64,000 bases of DNA from a virus, in the IMG/VR virus record IMGVR_UViG_3300042458_001091, positions 17,566-81,565 of that record. One strand, 5' to 3'. The first letter of the stretch is position 1. Each line of letters begins with the position of its first letter. The translations under genes were made by a program, and so were the position numbers. Of this stretch, positions 1 through 6,334 are shown piece after piece. Under the pieces are notes generated by a model that saw only the letters and a program-made list of their open reading frames with translations, ran no database searches and was not told where the DNA came from.

Positions 1-62
1 TCGCAAAAATCTCTTCCAAACCGGCCTTCAGCACCGCCACCGCCCACAACACATATATTCAT
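1..62 (-). CDS. Partial gene, glycine-rich (Rossmann-like) N-terminus
   Basis: Only the first 20 codons lie in the window. The ATG overlaps the stop codon of the sugar-kinase gene (ATGA), so this is the next cistron of the same operon. The N-terminus is a short hydrophobic strand followed by a glycine-rich turn (VVGGGGAEGRFGRDF), which resembles the dinucleotide-binding start of a Rossmann-fold protein. Among heptose-type enzymes a sugar-nucleotide epimerase would fit, but 20 residues cannot decide this. Confidence 0.55.
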   Translation of the reverse strand, partial: MNICVVGGGGAEGRFGRDFC

Positions 63-811
63 GCTATTTCCTTTGTTGTTGGGGCATAGTTGCCAATGTG
101 TTGCACAGTAACAGCACTGGCTCGAATGGCAAAATTTATTGCCTGTGACATACTGCGGTCAACAAGATACTTGTAGGCCAGTGCAGCCAGAAAGGTGTCG
201 CCTGCACCACACACATCCGCAACTTCCACACGCTTGGATGTGAAATGAATTTGGTTCCATCTGGCACCTTGATCGCCTAGTGTCACAATTAAATCTGTAC
301 ACGCACTAGTAATGCGATTGTATTCAAGTTGGTTGATTTTTACAATACACCCTTCTAGTCTAGCCAGGTCAGTTTTCTTTGTGTCAACAAAAATAGGACC
401 TGCAAACTGTTTTCGTAATTGTTCAATGAGTTCATAGCTGACTGTGCCTTTGTTGTAGTCACTGATCACAATGGCATCATAATCTAGATCAGTGTTGACA
501 GTGACAGGATGGCAATCTGCATCATCGTCAATGCGTACAATTTGTTGCTTGCTACGACTGTCGATCAATCGAGTCTTTTTTGATATTCTATCAAAAAGAA
601 AATCCACAGCACAGCCCAGTGCTTCTAAATTATTCTTGACATTGCCAGCCATTCCGTCACGTTGTTCTGTGTGGCCTGCCACAAACACCGGCACAGGAGC
701 TTCGGGACTGATGCGATCCACAGTCCCAAATTGATACACGTCTCGGCAGTTATCCCCTACGAGCAATATTTTGAATGGTGTTGGTTGTGGAGTAGTCACG
801 GTATCTGTCAT
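59..811 (-). CDS. PfkB-family sugar kinase, HldE/RfaE N-domain type
   Basis: A 250-residue PfkB/ribokinase-fold kinase resembling the kinase half of HldE (D-beta-D-heptose 7-phosphate kinase). Visible are the family motif RISPEAPVPV (residues 34-43), the substrate-binding GMAGNVKNN stretch near residue 53, and the anion-hole and catalytic motif GAGD (202-205, catalytic Asp205). It is shorter than typical HldE kinase domains (about 310-330 residues), mainly by loss of sequence after residue 60. The ATG at 811 is preferred; an upstream in-frame start would lengthen the overlap with the adenylyltransferase gene. The frame overlaps that gene by about 60 bases. Expected product is a sugar 1,7-bisphosphate; the exact sugar is inferred. 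Confidence 0.85.
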   Translation of the reverse strand: MTDTVTTPQPTPFKILLVGDNCRDVYQFGTVDRISPEAPVPVFVAGHTEQRDGMAGNVKNNLEALGCAVDFLFDRISKKTRLIDSRSKQQIVRIDDDADCHPVTVNTDLDYDAIVISDYNKGTVSYELIEQLRKQFAGPIFVDTKKTDLARLEGCIVKINQLEYNRITSACTDLIVTLGDQGARWNQIHFTSKRVEVADVCGAGDTFLAALAYKYLVDRSMSQAINFAIRASAVTVQHIGNYAPTTKEIA

Positions 812-1154
812 AAAAATGTATCTTCTTACAGTACTCTGCACCAATGATTGGCTGGTCTCTGTAGTCACTGCCCTTGACCATTACATCTGGATCAAAGTTT
901 TTAATCAACTGTGTCAGTTCTTCATCGCTGTCAAATGTTTCCACACGGTCAACTGACTTCAGTGCAAACATCATGGTACAACGATCCAGTTCGTTGTGTA
1001 TGGGCCTATTGGCACCTTTGAGTTCTCGTATGCGACGATCTGTGTCCAGTAGTACTAACACGTATGAGTTAGGGTATGACCTTGCAGTCTGGAGCAATCG
1101 TATATGTCCCACGTGCAATATATCAAATGTACCATTCACAACAACCCGGGTCAT
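750..1154 (-). CDS. Adenylyltransferase/cytidylyltransferase, HldE C-domain type
   Basis: A 134-residue nucleotidyltransferase that matches the C-terminal half of HldE (RfaE2/HldC), which attaches AMP to heptose 1-phosphate. It shows the GTFDILHVGH signature at residues 8-17, with the HxGH catalytic motif, a conserved RPI/ER region near residue 50, and the KGSDY motif near 95. Together with the preceding HAD phosphatase and following PfkB kinase it forms a split HldE pathway. It starts at an ATG overlapping the stop of the HAD gene (ATGA-type coupling). Confidence 0.87.
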   Translation of the reverse strand: MTRVVVNGTFDILHVGHIRLLQTARSYPNSYVLVLLDTDRRIRELKGANRPIHNELDRCTMMFALKSVDRVETFDSDEELTQLIKNFDPDVMVKGSDYRDQPIIGAEYCKKIHFYDRYRDYSTTNTIQNIARRG

Positions 1155-1633
1155 AGTTTATCTATTTCCGTTAATGTTTTGTCAAGATCTCCACGATGCT
1201 GAATAGCAACACCGCCGGCATGACGCCATTCTTCGCAGTTGCTGGTACGGTCATCAATCAGCACATCACCTAACTTACAATGAACATGCTTGTCATGACT
1301 GTAGGGTCCAAACATAACAGGAATATCCGGATAGTGTGTAGTAGCCCAATTTACCTTGTCATAAAATGCCCACTTGACATCGTTGCCTTTGGGCACAGCA
1401 GTCAGGAACATCAAGTTCCAGTTGTTGTTCTTACACTTTTCTCGACAGGCCACAACAATGCTGTCGGCCTCGGTGGTTTTGTTAAGGTCTCTGTACAGCC
1501 TGGGATTGTCACGCAGTCTGGTCCATTCTTCATAGGCCCAACGTTCATCTTCAGATTTTTTGCGAAGCACACTGACAGCATAACCTTTGAAGTCTGCAAT
1601 CACATCATCCATGTCTAAATACACTGTTCTCAT
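1151..1633 (-). CDS. HAD-family 5'-nucleotidase-like phosphatase
   Basis: A 160-residue HAD phosphatase. Motif I is DMDDV at residues 7-11 (nucleophile Asp and general-acid Asp) and motif III/IV is the GDVLIDDRTSN segment near residue 122. The overall pattern resembles the NT5C-type 5'(3')-deoxyribonucleotidases found in several phages. Its position between a cupin and an HldE-type adenylyltransferase, with overlaps at both ends, also allows a GmhB-like role, removing a phosphate from the sugar bisphosphate. The fold is clear; the substrate is not. Confidence 0.75.
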   Translation of the reverse strand: MRTVYLDMDDVIADFKGYAVSVLRKKSEDERWAYEEWTRLRDNPRLYRDLNKTTEADSIVVACREKCKNNNWNLMFLTAVPKGNDVKWAFYDKVNWATTHYPDIPVMFGPYSHDKHVHCKLGDVLIDDRTSNCEEWRHAGGVAIQHRGDLDKTLTEIDKL

Positions 1634-1989
1634 TGTTGACTGTCACCCTTGCCTACACGATAATTATCTTCCACTGAATCAGGCGTTGAAACTTCTATAA
1701 TGGTGCCGGCTTCCATGCATACCAGTTGATGCGGCACCAATGGCAGATTATGCCATGTGTCTCCGGGTGCTAGTGTTTCTAAATATTCTTCTGCTGTGGC
1801 AGTGTCAATAAATCTAACTTGGAAATGCCCACTGAGCACATACCACGATTCATCTTTTTCTGCGTGAAAGTGCATGCTGAATTTGGCACCAGTGCGGAAG
1901 TGCATCAGCTTGCCACAGTAGCGATCGTTGGTAGCCCAGATCTCCTCAGACCCCCAGCCTTTTTCCACTCGTCCTGTTAATCTTGTCAT
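1630..1989 (-). CDS. Single-domain cupin, mannose-6-phosphate isomerase type II-like
   Basis: A 119-residue cupin. The first cupin motif is visible as HFHAEKDESWYVLSG (about residues 40-54), with metal-ligand His and Glu residues, and the second around PGDTWHNLPLVPHQ (about 75-88). The start WGSEEIWATND is typical of the small cupins related to the C-terminal domain of mannose-1-phosphate guanylyltransferase/isomerase. It overlaps both neighbouring genes by four bases, so it is co-translated with the sugar operon. Likely a sugar-phosphate isomerase or epimerase-like enzyme; function inferred from fold and context. Confidence 0.75.
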   Translation of the reverse strand: MTRLTGRVEKGWGSEEIWATNDRYCGKLMHFRTGAKFSMHFHAEKDESWYVLSGHFQVRFIDTATAEEYLETLAPGDTWHNLPLVPHQLVCMEAGTIIEVSTPDSVEDNYRVGKGDSQQ

Positions 1990-2237
1990 TCTGTATGTAG
2001 TTTAATTAACCAGTCACGCTGTATTATTTCATCACAGCGTTGCCAGTCCGGCTCATAGTATATTCTATGATCTTGGATTTTAAAGTGATTGCAAAAACTC
2101 TGACCGTAACGTTGATTTTTTAAGCCGTCAAAGGTGTATAGCTTTTTCCAATCAGCATAAGCGTCGGCAGCCACTGGCAAACTGACTGCTTTGGGAGTCT
2201 GTTGTGTAAGCAGTTCACGGATCATTGAATCAAACAT
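1986..2237 (-). CDS. Hypothetical phage protein, first gene of sugar operon
   Basis: An 83-residue protein of no recognised family, rich in aromatic and charged residues in its C-terminal half (YYEPDWQRCDEIIQRDWL). The ATG at 2237 is chosen because the frame further upstream runs into the -10 element of the promoter at 2264-2292. Its stop overlaps the cupin start, so it probably leads the nucleotide-sugar operon. No signal peptide or membrane segment is seen. Confidence 0.65.
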   Translation of the reverse strand: MFDSMIRELLTQQTPKAVSLPVAADAYADWKKLYTFDGLKNQRYGQSFCNHFKIQDHRIYYEPDWQRCDEIIQRDWLIKLHTE

Positions 2238-2288
2238 TGACACTATCGTAGTTAAGGTCACCAATTATAACATATATGTTATTGTGTG

Positions 2289-3020
2289 TCAATCCCAAAG
2301 TCCTTGGTAGTACTTGCCAAAAAGACGGAAACCATTTTGTATACGTGCTTCTACCACTCGCATGCCATCGTAATCGCATTTGTAGGTATTTTTAGGACCA
2401 TCTTTCATTTGCCAAAACTTGTGTTCACCTTTGGGCACTTCGTTGTGGTCTTTGTCCACAGGCACCCACACTGTATCGTGTTCTCCGGAACGGAACTGTT
2501 CTTCCCAAGAGTCATCCACTTTGCACTCAAACGCAAAGATCATTTCGTTCATGACCCATTCCCAACGAAGATGCAGATTGTCATCAGTGTCCCACTCATT
2601 TTCTTTGGGCGGTGCTTCGGTACTGCGTAGACCAAGGCCTTCGGGCACATCCTCATCTTCCACCAAGGGGCTGCCATGTTTGGTAGCCTGCAGTTGTTTC
2701 AGCATGGGCAACACAATCTGAGCCAAGGTATGATCCATGCTCCAAGTGTCCCATTTGTCAATCTTCACATAGTCAATTTTAGGATGGATTCGATCCAGCA
2801 CCCACATGATGCCTTTGCTGATGGGTTCAAGTCGGTCTGCCCAACGTTCGCACCAGTCCGGACGATCTACAAATGCAGACTTTTCTCGACTGTGATCTTC
2901 CAATGCCTGTTGAGTGCCCCAACGACCGCATTTTGACCAATCAGTCCAGAAAAACACATGGTCAAACCAAGTGTATGGACTGAACCAATGATAGCGATAC
3001 TTACCGATATAAACTTTCAT
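2289..3020 (-). CDS. Conserved hypothetical phage protein, Trp-rich
   Basis: A 243-residue soluble protein, unusually rich in tryptophan and charged residues, beginning MKVYIGKYRYHW. From memory similar proteins occur in T4-like phages of marine and fresh waters, without an assigned function. A good Shine-Dalgarno (AAAGGA) precedes the ATG. No catalytic motif is recognised. Its stop codon overlaps the -35 element of the promoter of the next operon, so it closes the preceding transcription unit. Confidence 0.7.
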   Translation of the reverse strand: MKVYIGKYRYHWFSPYTWFDHVFFWTDWSKCGRWGTQQALEDHSREKSAFVDRPDWCERWADRLEPISKGIMWVLDRIHPKIDYVKIDKWDTWSMDHTLAQIVLPMLKQLQATKHGSPLVEDEDVPEGLGLRSTEAPPKENEWDTDDNLHLRWEWVMNEMIFAFECKVDDSWEEQFRSGEHDTVWVPVDKDHNEVPKGEHKFWQMKDGPKNTYKCDYDGMRVVEARIQNGFRLFGKYYQGLWD

Positions 3021-3029
3021 ACTATTCCT

Positions 3030-3227
3030 TTACCAAGTGTTGACATCAGTGATGTCCATTTCGTGTTGCGGCACATTTCTATCATCATAAAAATACGCAG
3101 TAACATCTGGCCCAATACCAGATTTTGATTGTTCAACAAATCGAACAGAGTTGACTCTGGTGTTCAAAGACAACATTGTAAGAACTTGTTCCAACTGTCG
3201 TCGTGACAATTTCATCTGTGCTGCCAT
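3030..3227 (-). CDS. Small hypothetical protein
   Basis: A 65-residue protein beginning MAAQMKLSRRQLEQV. This start is preferred over the longer reading because it forms a TAATG overlap with the stop of the upstream gene, a coupling used repeatedly in this window. The first 40 residues are likely helical, followed by an acidic tail. No recognised domain. Confidence 0.6.
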   Translation of the reverse strand: MAAQMKLSRRQLEQVLTMLSLNTRVNSVRFVEQSKSGIGPDVTAYFYDDRNVPQHEMDITDVNTW

Positions 3228-3433
3228 TACCAATCTCCGTTGTCTATCCATGCTCGGACAGTTAAAAATAACCACGACACCCGGTAGGTGTTTTCGTTAG
3301 GGCTGGGCCACTCTACACCACGTTCATGACGTGCTCGAGGAACCCAACGCCAGTGTAGCGGATTCAGTGTGACAATCACACTGGCACCACTGTATCGAAT
3401 CCACTTTAAATATCTACTGTGATCTGTTGCCAT
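3227..3433 (-). CDS. Small basic hypothetical protein
   Basis: A 68-residue protein rich in Trp and Arg, with a GAGGAG Shine-Dalgarno about a dozen bases before the ATG. It lies directly downstream of a radical SAM gene and is coupled by TAATG to the following 65-residue gene. No family is recognised; no cysteine-rich or leader-like motif suggests it is a radical SAM substrate, though that cannot be excluded. Confidence 0.55.
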   Translation of the reverse strand: MATDHSRYLKWIRYSGASVIVTLNPLHWRWVPRARHERGVEWPSPNENTYRVSWLFLTVRAWIDNGDW

Positions 3434-3458
3434 CTGTCTGCCGACTCCTCATAGTTGA

Positions 3459-4568
3459 TCATGCGAATCTTTCAGTTAGCCATTTCCAATACTGCCCAAA
3501 CAACTGGTTAGATGTTTGTGCAGGATCAATGTGTGTTCTTCGAAAATATTCTGTCAAGTAATTATACTGCTCAAACAATTTTATGTCAACCAATATGTCA
3601 GAAGGTTTTAAAATATCTTGTACCAAATCTGGCAATACTGTGGAATCAATTTGCTGTTTGAATTGGGCCGGAATCAACCGAGCATCCAAGCAATCAGGAT
3701 TGTTAAGTGCATGACATTGTATTATGTGATGCTTGCGTTTGGCCCAACTGAAAAAATCGGGTAAATCAAATATATTCAACACACTGACTACACTTAGGAA
3801 TCGGTACGACACTTGATATTTTTGAATCAACTCCAAGTTTTCTAAAAATTTATGTTGGTCAAACCCTGCTCTTGGCACATGGTTAAACTCTGGTGTGGCA
3901 TCCAAACTTATGTCAAAATGCAGTCGATCTGATGGTACATGTTCCAATAACCATATTAGAAATTTGTTGTTAGGAGGATTGAGATTGGTATTGATGCGTA
4001 ATTGTCTAATTCTATCGCTGTTAAATTCTACCAACTTTTGCAATTGTTTGATTTGCATCAATGGTTCGCCACCTAACAATTTTACAGCTACTGTATTGGC
4101 TGGTTGTTGTTGGATGTATTGGTGTATTTGATCTATCCAATACTGATGATCCACAGTGTTTAATTTGATTTCAAAATTTTGGTTGGTTGACTGACTGACT
4201 TTTGGAAACAATCCGTCTTTGATAATGCTGTTTTGCCACTCACTACTGAATTTTGGACTGCAATAACTGCACATGTGATTGCAGGTATTATCAAAGAACA
4301 ATTCAATCTGATCGCCTTCATTATCAAGTTTTTTTAATTGCCGATAAGATTGATGTCCTTGTGCTTCGTGTTTCCAACACACATTGCAAGATGGTATTTG
4401 ATTGCCTTGCTCTAGTTGATTTTTTTCTTTATTCCAGTGTGCAGTAAGTTGATCAAAATCCTTGTATTGTGTCAATGGGTCACTATAGGCCTTGCAACAT
4501 GATGCAGTAGTTCCTAGATGTAAGAAAAAAAGTTTTTGGCGACCTTTAAGGTCACATGATTTAGTCAT
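3459..4568 (-). CDS. Radical SAM protein A with N-terminal Twitch-like cysteine region
   Basis: A 369-residue radical SAM enzyme. The SAM-binding [4Fe-4S] motif CxxxCxxC is at Cys96, Cys100 and Cys103 (CNHMCSYC), and the SAM-contacting GGE motif is at 166-168. Before the barrel are Cys5, the pair Cys24-Cys25 and CNVCW (Cys61, Cys64), the pattern of an N-terminal Twitch-type auxiliary cluster shared by all six radical SAM proteins of this window. No SPASM domain follows. The N-terminus MTKSC is shared with the paralogue at 36.5 kb. Substrate unknown; such enzymes often modify peptides or proteins. Confidence 0.85.
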   Translation of the reverse strand: MTKSCDLKGRQKLFFLHLGTTASCCKAYSDPLTQYKDFDQLTAHWNKEKNQLEQGNQIPSCNVCWKHEAQGHQSYRQLKKLDNEGDQIELFFDNTCNHMCSYCSPKFSSEWQNSIIKDGLFPKVSQSTNQNFEIKLNTVDHQYWIDQIHQYIQQQPANTVAVKLLGGEPLMQIKQLQKLVEFNSDRIRQLRINTNLNPPNNKFLIWLLEHVPSDRLHFDISLDATPEFNHVPRAGFDQHKFLENLELIQKYQVSYRFLSVVSVLNIFDLPDFFSWAKRKHHIIQCHALNNPDCLDARLIPAQFKQQIDSTVLPDLVQDILKPSDILVDIKLFEQYNYLTEYFRRTHIDPAQTSNQLFGQYWKWLTERFA

Positions 4569-4600
4569 ATTAACGATTGCTCTTTGTTGAGTTCTTTCGA

Positions 4601-4915
4601 TTAATTTTTGAGAACTTTTACAGCTAACTCGTCGCCATTGTAAATTGCGGCACTTTTGCTAGGGAACCGTTCACAGAACCGTTTGCGTATTTCTTCCAAA
4701 TCCCGGCCTTGACACACAAAATCTTTAGTTTGGGTATCGTAACAAAAGTACTGATTGTCAATGTGTTCTAGATCTAAAATCACATATTCGGATTGAACTG
4801 CGTGTTCAACATGCACAATTTGTTTTTCTAGCCGTTGGGCAATTAACCTAAATACAATGCGTACCAAAAAGTACACCACTGCAAAGTTGATTAGAAAATT
4901 AATTATTTCGTCCAT
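4601..4915 (-). CDS. Small membrane-anchored protein
   Basis: A 104-residue protein with one N-terminal transmembrane segment (about residues 5-25, FLINFAVVYFLVRIVF) and a soluble acidic C-terminal domain containing two cysteines. The ATG at 4915 is chosen because any earlier in-frame start would lie inside the tRNA gene. It is transcribed behind that tRNA, probably from the same promoter at 5016-5044. No family recognised. Confidence 0.65.
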   Translation of the reverse strand: MDEIINFLINFAVVYFLVRIVFRLIAQRLEKQIVHVEHAVQSEYVILDLEHIDNQYFCYDTQTKDFVCQGRDLEEIRKRFCERFPSKSAAIYNGDELAVKVLKN

Positions 4916-4929
4916 ACTGTTTTTAAAAT

Positions 4930-5005
4930 TGGTGCGCCCGGTTGGTTTTGAACCAACGACCAAGGGTTTATGAGACCCCTGCTCTGACCCCTGAGCTACA
5001 GGCGC
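4930..5005 (-). tRNA. tRNA with CAU anticodon (Ile2 or elongator Met)
   Basis: A 76-base cloverleaf with the CCA end encoded. The acceptor stem GCGCCTG pairs with CGGGCGC (one G-U), the anticodon stem GGGGT/ACCCT encloses the loop CTCATAA, and the T arm is GTTGG TTCAAAA CCAAC. The anticodon is CAT. The variable loop and T arm are closer to E. coli ileX (lysidine-modified Ile2) than to elongator Met as I remember them, so tRNA-Ile2 is favoured but not proven. It is preceded by a perfect-looking TTGACA-N17-TATAAT promoter. Confidence 0.93.
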
Positions 5006-5015
5006 ATTATGTGTT

Positions 5016-5044
5016 ATTATATAGTGTATTGTGCCGGTTGTCAA
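5016..5044 (-). promoter_or_regulatory. Sigma70-like promoter of the tRNA
   Basis: TTGACA (5039-5044) and TATAAT (5016-5021) separated by 17 bases, both consensus, on the minus strand. The expected transcript starts a few bases before the tRNA 5' end at 5005. Confidence 0.85.
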
Positions 5045-5059
5045 GTCTCTCATGCGTAT

Positions 5060-5359
5060 TTACATTCGCATTGATTCCAGTGTGATCATCTTGCCCAGTT
5101 CTTTGTCAAAATCCACGTCGTCTGATACCACATACAGTTTGTAGCTGGTACGATCCTGTTTATTATCGTAGTTGCGGAATGATACAATCTTGCCGCCAAT
5201 GGCTTTTCGCACAGTGATGTTGAGCCCTTCGTCTGAGTCAATATCACCGCCACCGCTACGTATAGCAAGTCTACCGGTCATTGGCTTTGAATTGCTGTAC
5301 TCAAGCAGTTCTCGACCTTCCAGATTCCACTGCCAAATCAGTCGCTTTAACCACTTCAT
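5060..5359 (-). CDS. Conserved hypothetical phage protein
   Basis: A 99-residue protein beginning MKWLKRLIWQW. The start at 5359 forms an ATGA overlap with the stop of the upstream cupin-like gene and is preferred to the longer reading. A glycine-rich stretch (SGGGDIDSDEG) sits in the middle. From memory similar small proteins are common in T4-like phages of aquatic bacteria, but none has a known role. Confidence 0.65.
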   Translation of the reverse strand: MKWLKRLIWQWNLEGRELLEYSNSKPMTGRLAIRSGGGDIDSDEGLNITVRKAIGGKIVSFRNYDNKQDRTSYKLYVVSDDVDFDKELGKMITLESMRM

Positions 5360-5808
5360 ACTGACTTCCTTTGTTTTAGGTATTCTTCCCACTGTATCCA
5401 TTGATTACGAACCAGAAATCCCCATTCACGTTGTTTGATGCCGGGCATGAACAAGGTCCAACAGGTCACACTAGGATCAAGTTCTATTCTATGATATGTA
5501 TTGGCACTGGCCCAACGGAAACTTCCAGGTCCACACCAGCGCACAAGTTCTGTAATTTTATTGCCCTTGTCATCAAATCGCGGAGTCCATTCCCAGTAGC
5601 CACCTTTTAGTACAAGTGTAGCATAGGGCCAGGGATGATCGTGTACATCATCCGGATCAGATTTCAAGAACTTGTGCAGAAATATGTTGAACGGAAAACG
5701 TTTGCGCTCTCGAAGAAACACATAGTAGCGTTCCAGATAAGGTTCATTTTCAACACGATCCATCACAATGCGTTTGCGTCCCAAACGATCTAAAAGTTTT
5801 AAAAGCAT
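5356..5808 (-). CDS. Cupin-like phage protein
   Basis: A 150-residue protein with one cupin-type beta barrel: the segment DVHDHPWPYATLVLKGGYWE (about residues 54-73) carries histidines where cupin metal ligands lie, and YHRIELDP follows about 30 residues later. Phage proteins of this type are usually called cupin or cysteine-dioxygenase-like; the reaction is unknown. A clean sigma70 promoter and AAGGAG Shine-Dalgarno precede it. It is coupled to the next gene by ATGA. Confidence 0.7.
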   Translation of the reverse strand: MLLKLLDRLGRKRIVMDRVENEPYLERYYVFLRERKRFPFNIFLHKFLKSDPDDVHDHPWPYATLVLKGGYWEWTPRFDDKGNKITELVRWCGPGSFRWASANTYHRIELDPSVTCWTLFMPGIKQREWGFLVRNQWIQWEEYLKQRKSV

Positions 5809-5829
5809 TGGCTACTCCTTTACTGTGCA

Positions 5830-5858
5830 ATTATACTACAAGCAGAATAAAAAGTCAA
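5830..5858 (-). promoter_or_regulatory. Sigma70-like promoter
   Basis: TTGACT (5853-5858), 17-base spacer, TATAAT (5830-5835) on the minus strand, upstream of the cupin-like gene that starts at 5808. Confidence 0.8.
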
Positions 5859-5889
5859 TAAAAAACCACCCGGGGCGAGTGGTTTTTTT
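5858..5889. terminator. Bidirectional intrinsic terminator
   Basis: Stem AACCAC (5864-5869) and GTGGTT (5879-5884) with a GC-rich loop, flanked by A- and T-runs on both sides. On the minus strand it ends the transcript of the small helix-turn-helix gene. It directly abuts the -35 element of the following promoter. Confidence 0.8.
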
Positions 5890-5925
5890 GGTGTGGCTCT
5901 TGTGAACGAGCCAGCGAGTCTAGTA

Positions 5926-6192
5926 TTAGACCAAACCTAAAGCCATGGCCTTGTAACCAGCGGCAATCAACTTGCGTGATGGCTTGCCAATTGCGTATTC
6001 TGTAACAGTAACGCCGTTACCTGCCTTGCGTGAGTTTGCATACACTGCAAAACCGCTTTGACGGATACGTGACACTTCTGCAGAAATGTTCTTGATGCCA
6101 AAACGCTTGGCAGCTTGGCTGGCAGTCACTGTCTCACCGGAGTGAAGAGCAGAGAACAGTTTGTAAGTTTTGGTTTCAGTATTAAAACGCAT
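5926..6192 (-). CDS. Small winged-helix-like DNA-binding protein
   Basis: An 88-residue basic protein whose middle (TVTASQAAKRFGIKNISAEVSRIRQSGFAVY, about residues 21-51) reads as a helix-turn-helix: a helix, a turn at FGI, and a recognition helix with Ser and Arg. A likely transcription regulator or DNA-binding accessory protein. It is monocistronic, between a promoter at 6250-6278 and a terminator at 5858-5889, as expected for a strongly and separately expressed gene. Confidence 0.7.
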   Translation of the reverse strand: MRFNTETKTYKLFSALHSGETVTASQAAKRFGIKNISAEVSRIRQSGFAVYANSRKAGNGVTVTEYAIGKPSRKLIAAGYKAMALGLV

Positions 6193-6249
6193 AAAATGTT
6201 ACCTTTCTTAAGTAATATAAACATTAGCTGTACCGTACAGCATGTATCT

Positions 6250-6278
6250 ATTGTACTACAAAAACGCAAGATGCACAA
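6250..6278 (-). promoter_or_regulatory. Sigma70-like promoter (weak -35)
   Basis: TTGTGC (6273-6278), 17 bases, TACAAT (6250-6255) on the minus strand ahead of the helix-turn-helix gene starting at 6192. Confidence 0.6.
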
Positions 6279-6301
6279 GCTGTTTTGAATAGCAATGTTG
6301 C

Positions 6302-6309
6302 CATAAATA
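6302..6309 (+). promoter_or_regulatory. T4-like late promoter
   Basis: CATAAATA, followed by a short leader to the fibre ATG at 6335. GTTGC precedes it, as at the late promoters at 22654 and 52136. Confidence 0.75.
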
Positions 6310-6334
6310 ATAGAAAAGGCTAATAAGGATCCAA

